NCBI GenBank assembly: GCA_017506865.1
Contig: JAFCMP010000172.1
Span: 1-64,000 of the forward strand
Origin: Tribonema minus
Lineage: Eukaryota; Sar; Xanthophyceae; Tribonematales; Tribonemataceae
DNA length: 64,000 nt
Direction of reading: 5' to 3'
The notes beneath the pieces are model-generated. The model was not told the DNA's origin. It saw only the letters and a list, made by a program, of their open reading frames with translations, and did no database searches. Shown here in pieces: positions 1 to 12,482 of the stretch. Each line of letters starts with the position of its first letter. The stretch's first letter is position 1. A program made the position numbers and the translations under genes.

Positions 1-9
1 CACACAGAC

Positions 10-1051
10 ATGCACGCGCGCGACGCGGCCGTGCTGCCGTCCGGCCTGCGCCGGCTGTGTCTGGCGCACAGCACGCATGCGCTGCGCTGCCTGCCCGAAG
101 GCCTCAGAGTCCTGGAGCTGCAGGAGCATGAGCACGCGCTGCCGCCTCTGCCGCCTGCGCTGGAAGAGCTCACGCTGAGCCGGTGCACGCAGCCCACGCC
201 GCCGCTGCCGGCATCGCTGCGCGCCCTGGACATGACAGATGCGGCGCATGCGCTGCCGCCTCTCCCGTGCGCGCTGCGGAGCTTGGCGCTGACGGGGTAC
301 CGCTATACCCTGCCGGAACTGCCGCCGGCGCTGGAGGTACTGAAGCTTGCCAACTGCGCTGCTGGGCCGCCTGCACGCCTCCCGGACCAGCTAAGCCTGC
401 TCGTCCTGCACGCGTGCCAGTCCCCGCTGCCGCCGCTGCCGCCGCGGCTGCACGCGCTGTCCCTGAGCTACTGCGCGCCGCTGCGGCCAGGAGACCTGCC
501 AGGAGGCCTGCGGCAGCTCCTCGTGCAGGATGCGACGCATGCCCTGCCGCCCCTGCCCGCTGCGCTCTGCTGCCTCTCGGTGGAGCTGGCGAGGGGCGCG
601 AGCTGCGCCGAAGGTCCTGGCGTGCGCGCTGCCGCGCGGCCTGCGGGTGCTCGAGCTCAAGGACGCGAGCTGGCCGTTTACGCGCGACTTGTCGGCGCCC
701 GCGGAGTGGCGCCTGCCGCCGCTGCCGCCAGCGCTGCAGGCCCTGAAATTGTGGCGCCACGTCGCCCCTACCGGCCAGCTTGACACCAAGGCGCTCCACC
801 TGGGCGGCGTGCCTCCCCGCCTGCGCGTGCTGCAGCTGAACGGCTTCGAGGTGACCCTGGCGGAGCGGGAGACGCTGCCGGCGTCGCTGGAGCTGGTGGT
901 GCTGGGCACGCACTTTGTGGGGCGGGAGCTGCTGGCGGAGGTGGATTGGGGTAGCGCCGCCGTGCGGCGCGGCGCTGCGGAGCCTGTGTTCATGTGCCTC
1001 ACTGAACGGGGCGGCAATGTTGATGTAGGCAAAAGCGCGTGGCACTGGTGA
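10..1051 (+). CDS. LRR/FNIP-like repeat protein, 3' portion, with an internal frame break
   Basis: About ten tandem repeats of roughly 21-23 residues follow the pattern LPxxLRxLxLxxxxHALPPLPPAL, which resembles FNIP or leucine-rich repeats and suggests a solenoid used for protein binding. The first seven to eight repeats read in frame 1 up to about base 590. The remaining three read in frame 2 from about base 620 (the repeat with LPRGLRVLELKDASW) to a TGA at 1049-1051. The shift falls inside GC-rich repeat DNA and no intron fits, so this is either a real 1-nt indel that breaks the gene or an assembly error. The frame is open to the left window edge, so the 5' end is probably missing even though an ATG lies at 10. 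The last ~40 residues have no repeats. The repeat family call is firm; the function is unknown. Confidence 0.6.
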
Positions 1052-1916
1052 TGCGGATTGGAATATGAACCCATTAGCTTTGGAAGGCAGGTGCACAAGG
1101 TGTTTTTTGGCTGCAGAAGCATCATCCTCATCACAGGGTCGGTTTTACGCTGTGAATCTTTGTTTTTGGTGAATTTTCAGATTTCGTTCTATTGTGGCAT
1201 TCCCTTTGTCCGTGCTCATGCCTCGTTCAGGCAGCAACTTGAATGCCAGCCTTGCCACCAGCACTTTACGCCCCCCCCCCCCCCCCCCCCCCGCGCGCAC
1301 ACAACTTCAGCTCAGGAGTGACTCAGAAGTGCAGTGGTGCCATAGGCTGGCACAAAGTCATGACTTGCGAGTGACTTGCGAGACCGGCAATGCACTTGGT
1401 GGGACTTGCCGCTGCATGAAGCTGTGCGTCTGGAATCCCTCAAAGTCCTGCTGGCGCAATAGGCATTGTACTCACTGGCGCACTTTGGAAGCCCATCTAG
1501 TTGTTGTATTCAAAGGGCTAGGTCTGAATTCAGAGCCCCCCCCCCGTATTCCCCAGTCACAACAGCCCCTTAAAGCAGGTTCAGTACAGGGCCCGTCCGA
1601 TTTTAGTTTTTTGCAATCTTATCCAACGCATCAAGCCCACCTTGGGGCTGCTATAAATACAAGATCATAAGTACCGTCCCATTGCTGTAAAAAGAGCTGC
1701 ACATGTGCGCTGCTGCTTAGCAGCATCGTTTGAAAACACCACATACCGCGCATGGAATTCGAATGCTCATTACTCATTAATTGGCACTTCTGAACTGAAA
1801 AGCGTGAAAGCGAAGGCTGGAGGATCGTGCACGTTTCCTCGTTGTTAAAAGACTTTGTCGCGACGACCGCTGTCTGGAGCGCACGGAGTGCAGCTGCCTA
1901 GAGGCGCAGCAGGAGC
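1052..1916. other. Intergenic region with poly-C run and TATA-like box
   Basis: No gene is recognised. It holds an uninterrupted run of 22 C at 1271-1292, a shorter C run near 1537-1545, and a TATAAATA box in the half nearer NAA20. The C run followed by CAG-ending sequence looks like the C-tract/3' splice site arrangement seen elsewhere in the window, so an unrecognised exon after 1310 is possible, but nothing conserved is visible there. Confidence 0.4.
1652..1659 (+). promoter_or_regulatory. Possible TATA box of NAA20
   Basis: TATAAATA lies about 260 bp upstream of the NAA20 start codon in otherwise mixed sequence. Position and strand suit a core promoter with a 5' UTR of some 220-230 bases. 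This is a sequence match only. Confidence 0.25.
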
Positions 1917-4401
1917 ATGTCGACAACAAGGAAGTTCACCTGCGAGGATCTGCTGAAATTCAACGACATCAATCTGGATGTGCTGACCGAGACGGTGAGG
2001 TGCATCATGCGGCAGCTTCAATTGCTGACGTGAAGTTAGGCTTCACAACATGCTTGCTGCTGTCGATGTCTCTTTCTCAATGTCTCATGCGCGTGATCCA
2101 TCCGCCAAACTGCATCGCATTAGTGTCTGCAGCAGCTTGTGGAGGTCTGCATCATTAGCTGTTTTGGGACCGCTGCAAAGACTGTTGTGTTCATGAAGTT
2201 TTGTGACCGTAATATCACCATGCCTTCCCTCTACAGGCAAACTTTAGCTGGGTGTCGTCTGCAGCACAGTTCGTCAATCTGACTTCAAGTTGCTGCTTCA
2301 GCAAATGACCACAGCCCCCTGCTTTCCTTTGACCGTTGTTTTCACAACAGTACAACATGAGCTTCTACCTGACTTACTTGGCAAACTGGCCGGAGTACTT
2401 TCTAGTGAAGGAGGCGCCCGGAGGGCAGCTGATGGGCTATAGTAAGTACGCCACGCGCGCGCACTGGATCGTTTCACTGTGGTTGCAAAACCACTTCTCT
2501 TCATCATGTCGCACACAGCCGCCGTGCTCCAAACCCACAGTCACGGTGCACCGCATCATCATGTTTGATGTACACTACGCACGCTTCGCATCGAGTGTGG
2601 TGCACAGGTTCGATCTCGTGCATCACACAGCGCTCGCAGCACTGCTCGGCGCAAGGCGCCTGCAGTAGCTTGCTGATTCTGTTCTGAGTCTGGCCGTGGG
2701 CACCCTGCGGCGCAGGTGGGATGCGTCCCACAGCGTCTTAGAGCATCGTCAGGCATTCGCTCCCCCCAACCCCTGGTGCCAGCGCTGTGCTTGGTGTGCA
2801 CGTGAGGTGCTACCCTCACCCCCTGACCCTAGACATGGGCCTTGTATGTACAAAATGCCCCGCTGGTCTAGGCGGGGACTAGCATGACAGCCGCATAGCC
2901 GCTGCAACAGTCCGGATCGTAGAGTTCATCAGCACAACAATGCAATCGCGTGCCATACTTGAATCATGCAAGGCGCACAGGACTTCGTCCGTTCACCTCC
3001 CTGCGCGCTGCGTCGCACTCCCCAGTCATGGGCAAGGCGAATGGCGAGGGGGATCTGTGGCACGGCCACGTAACTGCCGTAACCGTCGCGCCGCGCTACC
3101 GGCGCCTCAAGCTGGCCAAGCAGCTCATGGACAGCCTGGAGCACGTGGCGGAATACGCACACAATGCCTTCTTTGTGGACCTGTTTGTGCGCGTGAGCAA
3201 TGCGCCCGCGATCGCCATGTACAAGCACTTTGGCTACGATGTGTATCGCCAGGTGGGTGCGGCCACGAGTCCACGAGCTCAACCCTAACTAACCCTACAT
3301 GAGGTAAAGGTGTTGATTCGACGTAGCTCGCTCTATGGTGGCACCCGGGTCACGCCAAAATGTGTGCATGGACTGGATGTGTCATGTGCCTGTGTTGCGC
3401 ACTGACCAATTTACAAATGGCTGTTCTGCCCATGGGTATGTTGCCATATGCATGTTGTTCATTTCGCATCAGACAAGACCTGCGGCGGTGGCGTTTTATA
3501 GTTTAGCAGCAAAGAAGTAGCGCAAAGGGGCGACCAGCAGCCTTGAAGTGCATCTGCAACGTATACGTACCCCAGCAGTTGCAATGCTCGCCGCACGGGG
3601 CACGGGGGGAGGGGGGGGGGCGGGCGCTGCCAAGCATGGCCGCCTGATCACGCTTTGGCAAATGTGCAGATTCTGGAAATGCCACGCGCTCCGATTCCAT
3701 GTAAACCGAATAGACTACGCTCAGCACTAGTTGCGTGCGGCATGGTCTGCCGCATTGGCCAAGCCGAGACTGGGCGTTCGGGCCGGAAGCGCGGTGCGGG
3801 CGCACAAAATGCGGTCACGTCACCTCGCGCGCGCCTGCATGTTGCCCTGCGCGTGCCAATCGCTTGTTCGACGGCGCCGCCACGGTGCGACGGACACGAC
3901 GGGGTAGTCTCAGTGCGCGCACTGGCCAGCCACGCCTCCAGGCAGCAGAAGCGCACTGTTGAAGCGCACTGTTGAAGTTGAAGTTGGTGCGGGTGACGCT
4001 CCAGTCAGTCTCCAGTGTGCCCAACCAGCGCCCTGGGCCACCAGCGAAAGCCCAAACATGGACATGCAGGCGGTGTGTGCCCGGCCCGGCAAGGCAAGCG
4101 CGGCTCCGCGCCTGATACGTTAGGCGCCAGTCGTTTCGCAGTTTCCGCTGTTTGTTTCCGTTGATCTGACATGAATGCCATCTGCGCGTGACAATGCCGA
4201 CAGTCGTTTCGCAGTTTCCGCTGTTCGTTTCCGTTGATCTGACACGAATGCCATCTGCGCGTGACCTGCGGACAGGTCATAGGGTACTACTCGGGGGAGG
4301 AGGACGCATACGACATGCGCAAGGCGCTGCCGCGAGACCCCGACAAGAGGTCAATGGTGCCTCTGGGGCGGAAGATCTTGCCGGAGGAGCTGGAGTGGTG
4401 A
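1917..4401 (+). CDS. NAA20: N-alpha-acetyltransferase 20, NatB catalytic subunit
   Basis: Four exons, 1917-1994, 2351-2441, 3026-3252 and 4276-4401, join in frame to 173 residues with GT-AG introns; animal NAA20 is about 178. NatB acetylates the N-terminus of proteins starting Met-Asp, Met-Glu, Met-Asn or Met-Gln, with NAA25 as auxiliary subunit, at the ribosome. Diagnostic segments include FTCEDLLKFNDINLD near the start, WPEYFLVKEAPGGQLMGY, GHVTAVTVAPRYRR, FFVDLFVRVSN and the C-terminal YYSGEEDAYDMRKALPRD. In the acetyl-CoA loop the usual RRxGxA pattern reads RRLKLA, so the glycine is a lysine; from memory plant NAA20 proteins also vary here. Intron 3 (3253-4275) ends in a tandem duplication that includes the acceptor AG. 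A TATA-like box lies 260 bp upstream. Confidence 0.95.
4131..4275 (+). repeat. Tandem duplication ending at the NAA20 exon 4 acceptor
   Basis: Two units, 4131-4203 and 4204-4275 (73 and 72 bp), are nearly identical over their first ~60 bases. Both begin TCGTTTCGCAGTTTCC and both end in GACAG. The second GACAG is the real 3' splice site of NAA20 exon 4; the first is a duplicated, presumably unused, copy. Confidence 0.85.
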
Positions 4402-6329
4402 CGTGCCATGTCATTAACTTCAACTTGAGGATGTATCAAACCCCCGCGATCGCCTTTGAGCACGTGCCCGCCATCATTTCTGGTAGGCGGTGTCCGCCCG
4501 GTTCTTCCCTGCGCGATGTCGCGGCTGCTGCGCCCCGCGCGCCTGTGCGCCACGCTGTTGTTTCGCTGCGCTGCCTCATGCACTGCACGGCCGCGGCGGC
4601 GCGCGCGTGCGGAGTATGGCGCTGAGCGGGCATGCACGTGCGGCACTGCGAGGATGGCGCAACGCTGCGCTCATCATAGCGCCGCGCCCGCAGTGGCTTC
4701 AAGGTGCCTTTGGTACAGTGGCGCTGTCAGTACCGTGTTTGGAGCGACGTGGCCGCGCTTCAGTTTTGCTGCTTCTGCTGCTGCTGCTGCCGCGCGTCGC
4801 GTGCGCTGGTGCGGCCAGCGCTGCCAACGCTGTGCCGCAATGACGGCAATGAGCTGTGGTGTGCCGCAATGTCCCTGTGCTGTTGTGGCGTGTCGCGACG
4901 TCACAGTCTTGCGCGGGCAGCGCTTGGGTCCATGTGAATATTCATGTGAACATGCATCTTACCATGTCGGGCTGGATCGGTATCTGCACTGCTGGAGAGC
5001 GCCTGTGCTGCATGTGCTGTGTCCACTGCATACTAGACTGTCTGATTGTCAGCACAAGGAATTGCTGCTTACATCTGTTGTCCGAAGTGCCTGCTGCTAA
5101 GTTGGGCTGGGGATTCAAGAAGGGCATTGTGCAAAAACAATGCTCACTTGCCGGCGTCAATGCAGGTTGTGCGTACGCTTTCTGGAATGTTGTCGACTGT
5201 GACTGTGTGCATGAAGCACCCATGACCACGATGTGCGCAAGCTCTGACGAGAGCGCGCATGTACTTTTTGGTCCTCTCGCTCAGGGATGAATGAAGACTA
5301 CCATTGGTGCAGTCACGTGACTCCCAGGCACAGCTCATACATTCAGCAAGTTGACCAGCATATACATAGCACGAGCAACAGCGACAGCGAACACTCCAGC
5401 GTATGGGGGCGTATACAGCAGATGTTCATATGCGTCTCATAGGCGTCATCAGATGGCTCCAGTCCGGGTATGGCACAGCTGGATGGTGTACTTGACGATG
5501 TTTGGAGCAGGTCATTATGCACATGATACAGCGCGCACCGTATGATGTTCGATGGCTCCGGCAGCGAGGGCACACATGTTCCGCGCGCGCGCAAAGGATG
5601 AAACCCTGGTTTTACCTACGCTGGAGCAAGAGGCCCATACGCCTGAGCCAGGGGATGCACGATTCGTATGAAGCATGTGATGTAGCTCTTGGTGGCGCCC
5701 GCTGTGTCAAATGTGTTCAGGGGCCTCTACACTGCAGCGGCGGCAGAGACGAGAAATGACTGGCATTGACAGCGCCCAGCGCGCAGTGCGCACAGACAAT
5801 GGATGGGTCGTAAACCCTCGTGCTTGTCCCGATGTTGCAAAGGCACCGATGCCACCTGGACGACCGACAAGGGACGCCTGACACGCACTCGCCAGCAGCC
5901 TCTTTAGTGCCAGCGGCGCAAACCAGCCGCTCCGTGGTGCTGTCAGGGCGCACTCGGCGCTGCCACAACTTCATGAGGGCCGGATTGCAGTGCAACAGCG
6001 CTCAGCGCCACGCACACGCGCGCAAACGGCCGCATGAGCCTCAGTAATCGCCGAACGCCTGCGCCACGCTGGCGCACGGCCAGTGCGCGGTGACGCAGCA
6101 GCCGTTGAGGTCACTGAGTCGCACTGGGCGCTAGGCTGCAAAGCTTCGCGTACTTTGGCTGCCACAGCGCTGGCGTCAGCAACGCCCGCAGTTCGACTCA
6201 CACTAGTGTCAGCAGCGCCCAGCAGAGTCCCTCTGCTGTCGCGCCAACACCGGTGCGCCCGCCGCCGCCGCGCCATCTCCGCCGCCGCCTCTGCTGCGCC
6301 GTTGCCGCCACCACTGCAGGTGCCGCCGC
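4402..6329. other. Intergenic region between NAA20 and the GAF gene
   Basis: About 1.9 kb between two convergent genes. AACTTCAACTTGAGG begins 13 bases after the NAA20 stop codon. Open frames here (for example 4456-5100) show no conserved motif, and frames on both strands are equally open, as expected in GC-rich DNA. No gene is supported. Confidence 0.5.
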
Positions 6330-7641
6330 TCACTCCCCGCTGCCGCGCACGTGCTGCAGCTGGCGCATGCTGAGCCGGCCGCCCTCGCCGGTGCCCCACG
6401 GCGACCCGCCGCCGCCGCCGCCACCAGCAGCAGCGCTCGGCGGCGGCAGCTTGGCGCGCAGCGCGGCGCTCTCGCGCTTGGCGCGGTCCGCCACGGCGAG
6501 CGCGCTGTCGCGCTCCGCGCGCAGCCGCTGCAGCGCCTCGGCGATGCGCTCCAGCGGTGCGCTGAGCGCTGCCGACGAGTCGCTGGAGTAGAGGGCGTCG
6601 TCGCTGCTGCTGCCGCCGCAGGCGGCTGTGGCGGCGGCGCGCGACAGCAGGTGGTGGAGGCCCGGCGCGACGTCGACGGCGAAAGCTGCGGGTGGTGAGG
6701 GGAAGGCGGGGGAGGTTGGGGGGGGATGGAGTGTTCAGTTATTGTATGATAGCAGCGTGCTGTGACGCACGTCCGTTGGGATGTTGCATTGCAGGCTGGT
6801 GTTGGCGGGGACCGTGTGGGTGCCGAGAGTCAGGGTTAGGGTACTACTTGGTAAGGGTTAGGTTCGACTGTGCTACGTCAATCGTTGGCACACTGCTGCC
6901 AGCACAGAGCGCACGTAAGGGACCTGCACGTCAACAGCAAAGCAACGGCTCCCATCGTGGTGCTCCACAAAAATCTTGACTCACCAGTGCCAGCTTCGAG
7001 CTCAGGCGGTGGCTGGCCGGGCGGCGGGGGCACCCAGCACAGGGGGTGAGCGGTAGGCAGTCCCTCCGCCACCTGAAGCACCGCAAACACGGTGCCCCAG
7101 AAGTCTTTCATGGGCACGCAGGCGATGGCGCCGCCGCCGACGTGCAGATCCGACTCCGTGTTAAAGCCGTCCGCTTCCTCCGGGCACGGGTAGTGCTGCG
7201 GCCCACAAGCGCGAGCGATGGAGGGTCATGGTTATGACAGGGTGACGACGACATGGGTCACATATGAACGGATGTACTCATGGATGATGCGGAGAAGAGA
7301 GTGCAAGCACACCTAGAACAGGGCGCCTGCTCGCGTTCCACAACAGTGGCGCCGCCGCTATCAGAACACAGCGTGCGCGGCTCATCCAGGCAGATCCAGA
7401 AGACCCACCATGGCGCCGCGCCGCATGCTACTGTCGGCAGAGGTCAGCACCACGTGCAGCTTCAGCACGTGCTTGAACAGTTGAGCGCTTGGCATACAGC
7501 AAGTGACAGTGCGCACCTCCGCAGCGCCCGTTGCCAGCGCCCTGCCGCACAAGCCGCCGCTGCCCACGAACCGCCGTGCCGGTGCCGTCCGCAGGTCCAA
7601 CCCCACCTCGCCCCCCTCGACGAGGCACCAGAGGCCGCGCG

Positions 7642-7716
<75 letters not shown>

Positions 7717-10700
7717 TGCGGCTGCTGCGGCCGTCGTCGTCGGCGATGAACAAGCGCACGCGTGCGCGTAGCGCGTCTCGCGCCAGCGCCTCCGTTGCCG
7801 CCGCGACGGCCAGCGCGTTGATGCGCGGCGGCGGCGCGAAGACGCCGCCGTCGCCGACGACGGTCGCGACGAGGCGCGCGGAGGAGTCCAGCGTGCGCGC
7901 CGCGGTGGCGTCGCGTGCGGTGCTCTGCTGCTGCGCCTGCGCGACAGAGGGCGAGCGGGGGGGGGGGTTGGACTGGCATTTGAGGGCATGGGTGTGGGCG
8001 AAAGTTGGGCTCGGCGTGATGGCAACTGCGGCTCGAAATTCAACGTGCGCACCAACATTGCGCCTCACTTGTGTACGAGGTGGTGTTTTGTGTACGCAGG
8101 ATTCCAACAGCTTGGCTCTTGGGCCGGCTGCATGAGCTGCCGCCTGCCAATATCGTTGTGGTGAATGCACGCACAGAAGCGTGCAAGCAAGAACCACGGA
8201 GTGCGCGCCGTCGACGGAGAGTCATGCCGAGGATGATGCGGCGCCTCACGGCTATCCAGGGCATCAGCAGCGCTCTCCTGCCTCAAAGCGCCAGTGATGA
8301 GGTGCATGTGCATGATAACCCTAACCCTTAACCCTTCCCCTAACCCTAACCCTATCCCTAAGAGGGTGTTGGAAGGCACTCCGCAGACTGCCGCTCGGCC
8401 TGGTGCGACGCCTCTGCCCAGTCCGCACAAGGCCATGGCGTGAGACCAATCGAGAATTCTCATCGGGACGGTACCCACGGCCCGGCGGCACGCATCGCCG
8501 CCGGGCACGACACCGGCGCAGTCCGCACACCCGCCCTCCCCGCATGCGCGCACCGCTACACACGCCTCGCAGCCGCCGCACCTGCACGTTGCTCAGGCAC
8601 GACGCGAACTGCGCCATGAGGATGCTGCCGAGAACAGCGTCCACGTCCGAGAAGCGCGCGTGGCCACGGCGCGCCGCCGCTGCCGCCTCCGCGCCGCCGC
8701 CGCTATCGTCGTCGCTGCCGCCGCCGCTGCCGCCGTCGCCGCCGTCCTCGCCGTGCACGTGCAGCTTGGCGGTGAGCTGCAGCGCGCCGCCGCTGCCGCC
8801 GCGCGTGCCCGTGCACGGCACGTAGAGCGCGGCCTGCGGCGCGCGTGTCGTCGCGGCGTCCACCGCCGCGTCGTAGGACAGGTGCGCCTGCGCGGTGCGC
8901 GGCGCGGAGCGGTGTGGCGTGAAAGGCGTGCGTGGAGACGCAGGGGAACTCAACGAGGGGCTGGGCTGCTGCGGACGGCGGGGGCGTTTGCTCTGTTGGC
9001 TGCGCCTGTTCCGGAGGAAGCTTCCTTGTGGCATATGCGTGACTCGGCACAGCACACCCGACGGCATATATGACTTGAGGCGCGCGTGTTCTTCTTGTGG
9101 CATGAAATTACAGCAGAGAGCCGCAACGAATGCCGTGAGCTGAGAATAGGATCCTACCTGGCCTTGTGCGTGTGGCCACCAAGCTCGCTGCGCACAGTGC
9201 CTAACACCACCTCCCTTGTTGCCACCAGTAGCGTCATCCTCGAGTGACGCATTGATCGCCTCACACGCCGACCCTGGCCCTGCTGTGACCCGCGAAGTCG
9301 GCCGCAGCAGCGCTCACCTGCGTGTGCGTCAGATTCACGGGCTGCCCGCGCGTCATGGCCAGCTCCGCGATGCCCGTCCCGCCGGGCATGAGCGACCACG
9401 CCTGCGCCCCATCGCGCTGCACGAACAGCTGCTGCGGGGGCGCCCGCCGGTGCGCCGCGCTGCCGCTGCTGCCGTCCCCGTGCGGCCGCGCCGCCGCCGC
9501 CGCCGCCGCCAGGCCCATGCCCATGACCGGCACGCGCCAGTAGAGGACGGCGCGCTGGCACTCGAACATGCGCAGCGCGCGCCGCGACAGCACCTGCGCA
9601 TGTGCGTCCAGGATTGCAGTTGGCGGCTTGGTTGACTGAGGCTGTCGAGGGGTGGTGAAGGCTATGCCAGCCTTAGAGTTAGAGTAAGAGTTAGTAAGGG
9701 CGGCCGGCACAGATGGAGTGGCGGACGGCATGCGACGGCGCCTGCGTGCGCTGTTGAAGCATGTCAATGCTCAGCAGGCGCAGCTGGCGAGGACCCGAAA
9801 GTGGAACTACAACAACACCTTACGTCTTACCCCACCACTTAAGCTTCACTCTCCAGTTGCTCTGGCATCACGTGCTGCTCAGGCCATCAGCCTCAGCAGC
9901 AGAGACGCACACATCTTGATGGTGACCCGCGCCTCGCCTGCACCTGCACAGGTCCCCTTCAGCTCCACTTGGCACTTGCTGTGGCTCAACCGCCAGCGTC
10001 TTTGCCTGCGCTGCCCCCCAAGCACAAATCATACATACGTCTACTGCCGCGCACCTGCGCCGCGAGCTGCACCGGTCAGCAGGCGCCATTCGAACGCCAC
10101 CTGGCACTGGCTCTGGCTCCACCGCCAGCGGCTCTGCCTGCGCCGTCCCTAACCGCAACTCATACTGTAAAGAGACAAGTGCTTCTACTGCCGCGCACCT
10201 GCGCCACGAGCTGCTCCGGCGTCTGGCACGCACTCAGGCTCAGCAGCAGCTCCGACAGCTGCGACATGCGCTCCGCGACGCGCGCGGCGTCTGCGCCGCC
10301 GCCGCTGCCGCCACCGCTGCCGCCGCCGCCGCCGCCCTGCATCAGCCGCGTCATGGACGAGCCGAGGCCGCGCGCCGCTGCCGGCAGCACGCTCGACGGC
10401 TGGCGCAGCAGCTGCGGGTGGCGCGGCGACTGCGGCGCTGCGCGCCGCCCCGCGCGCGCGTCCGCCGCCGCGTCGGCAGCGCTCGGCACCGCGACGGCGA
10501 CCTCCGGCGCGAGCAGCGACCGCGCCTCGTCGAGGGCGCCGGCGAGGCCGCGCTCGCGCAGCGCGCTGTCGCGCACGCGCCGCCGCGCCGCCAGCACCTG
10601 GTGCGCACGCGCGAGTGAGGGGAGTGCGGGTGACGGGGGATGGGGGTGGCGACGTTGCTGCGTTCTGGTGTGATGGGTGCGCTTGGGGGAGTGCAATTGA

Positions 10701-11828
10701 GGATGCGCTGGGTGCGCTGACATGGGCGTGATGTGGGTGTCTACAACTGCGCGCGGCGCGTGGCGCACTGGCGTCTCCACTTTTGAGCCACCGCGCCGCC
10801 GCGCTGTCAGCGCATGCAAATGAGGCGTAGCACCTCGCAGTGCACTGGTCGCAGTGCGAGGCAATGCGGCAATGCCACCATACAGTGCTCAACAGACGGG
10901 TGTGCGTTTGTGTGCCGCTTCCTGGCTTCACCGCCACCTGCTAAATGCTTGCCTTGGCGCGCGTGCCGGACGATTACCTCACGGGCCGCACAGCGCATGT
11001 ACAGCGTGCAGTATTCACAACCAACGAATATCACATGTTCGCTGCTGAACCACAAACCCCCACCCTGTCTCTCACCTGCGTCTCCACGACGCGCGCGTGC
11101 GCCGCCAGCCGCTGATTCTCCTTGGACATGAGAATAAGCGCGTGACGCAGGCTGCGGCGCGTGTTGGGGTGCTCATCGTCATCCTCAACGCTCGACACGC
11201 CGCCGCCGCAGCCGCCGCCGCCGCCGCCGCGACTGCTGTCGGCAGTTGCCGAGCGGTGCAGCCCTTGTTGCGGCGCCCCCGCGGTGCCCGGCCGATCGCT
11301 GCTGCTGGCGGTGCTGCAGGCAGACTGAGCGCTGCCACCGCCGCCGCCGCCGCCCATGGCGCTGACGACCTTGAGCAGCATCATGCCGCGCGAGCGGTTC
11401 TTGGTGAGCTCCGTCTTCTGGCGCGCGAGGCAGCGGCCCTGCAGCGCGCAGTCGGCCTCCAGGGCGTGCAGGCGCAGCCTCATGGCCTCCACCACGGTGT
11501 TGGCGGCCCTGAGGCGCGCGCGCTCCGTGCGCGCGGCCCGCGCGGCGCCGGCCTTCTCGCGGCGCGCCGCGGTCAGCAGCCTGTGCTGCGCCTGGCAGCG
11601 GCTCTCCAGCTGCCGCGTGTGCATGAGGAGCGCGTCCGCCACCACCGCCGCGCCGCGCGTGGTGTTGGGGCGGGCTGGCAGTGGCGGCAGCAGGCCGTCG
11701 GCATCCTCCCACGGCCCGTCGCATTCTTCCGGTTTGGGCACACGCGTTGCGACGGGAGAAGGCGCTGTGCTGGCTCGCAGGGACGCTGGTAGAGCCGGCG
11801 GCGCGCCAACTTTCCTGAGATTTGCCAT
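6330..11828 (-). CDS. Coiled-coil protein with two GAF domains
   Basis: Seven exons on the minus strand, 11076-11828, 10199-10597, 9318-9593, 8582-8887, 7517-7936, 6985-7195 and 6330-6685, join in frame to 906 residues. Residues 1-250 carry a helical, Arg/Ala/Gln-rich segment likely to form a coiled coil. GAF domain 1 spans roughly 385-560, with the core LMPGGTGIAELAMTRGQPVN. GAF domain 2 spans roughly 590-790, with FVGSGGLCGRALATG and later ACVPMKDFWGTVFAVLQV. A second coiled coil follows (ERIAEALQRLRAERDSALA). GAF domains bind cyclic nucleotides or other small ligands, or mediate dimerisation. No phosphodiesterase, cyclase or kinase domain is present, so this looks like a sensor or scaffold. 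The GAF domains are interrupted by long Gly and Ala runs. Exon 2's 3' end and donor are duplicated in the next intron. The start is the ATG at 11828. Confidence 0.8.
8317..8362 (+). repeat. Interstitial telomere-like CCCTAA repeats in an intron
   Basis: Six to seven imperfect CCCTAA-type units (CCCTAA, CCCTTAA, CCCTATCCCTAA) lie in intron 4 of the GAF gene. They are degenerate and short, so they are an interstitial array rather than a telomere. Confidence 0.8.
9912..10201 (-). repeat. Tandem duplication of the 3' edge and donor of GAF-gene exon 2
   Basis: On the minus strand the exon 2 end reads GAGCAGCTCGTGGCGCAG followed by donor GTGCGCGGCAGTAG. A copy with the donor kept, GCAGCTCGCGGCGCAG plus GTGCGCGGCAGTAG, lies 144 bp further into the intron (CAG at 10055-10057 against 10199-10201). 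The intron part is repeated too; the pair of segments reading GGCACTTGCTGTGGCTC and GGCACTGGCTCTGGCTC on the plus strand marks it. A third unit is truncated near 9940. Confidence 0.85.
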
Positions 11829-12482
11829 CTTATTAGAACAGCCGCCTGCGGCGCGGTGGGGCAGTGAGCAGATGATGATTTGCGCTCAAGTGCATGGTCA
11901 GGCAACCTCTTGCGAGCTCGGCCGAACGATACGTACACGCACGACTCCGATGCACCAACACCGCACCCGTGTCGTTGGAAGCGAGATTACGACGCGCACT
12001 TGTTGTTGGCGAGCAGCAGGCAGTGTTGACGTCTGTGTGACTCTACGACGGCAACATGCAGCGTTCATGTGAGAATTAGCTTTGACATCGCAGTTAGCGG
12101 TCACAACTCTGGTCTGACGGCTGGGTAGATCGGGCGCATACCTGTCGGCACCCATGTCGGCGGCGGTCAGTCGTTGTCGGTGCACGCGAAGGGAGGTCTT
12201 CGTCATCCCTGCTGATCGATCATCGTGATCTCAACGCCGACGGTTACATTTGAACTTCAACCCAGAACTTCAAAACGCGATGGCTGTCCCACTTGGTTGC
12301 TGGAGATTGCCCACTGATCTAGACAGCCCACTGATCTACTTTCCCAATAGCAGATCTCGTAAGCTGGGCCACCGGGCTCAGAACCTGGCGTGAGCTTCGC
12401 TGGACTGACAAATCAGCTAGTACAGCAGTTGTGTAGCCCTTCTCCGAGCTGTGAGCAGCAGGAGGCCACGGACAGGACCGGA
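11829..12482. promoter_or_regulatory. Divergent promoter region, GAF gene / NSRP1
   Basis: The 654 bp between the two divergent start codons must carry both promoters. It is less GC-rich than the flanking exons and contains TTGAACTTCAACCCAGAACTTC near 12250. No clear TATA box is visible. Confidence 0.5.

Noticed and set aside
12390-12482. Extended start of the NSRP1-like gene at 12390
   Set aside because: It begins with GTG and the added 31 residues do not match the family; the family N-terminus starts at the ATG at 12483.
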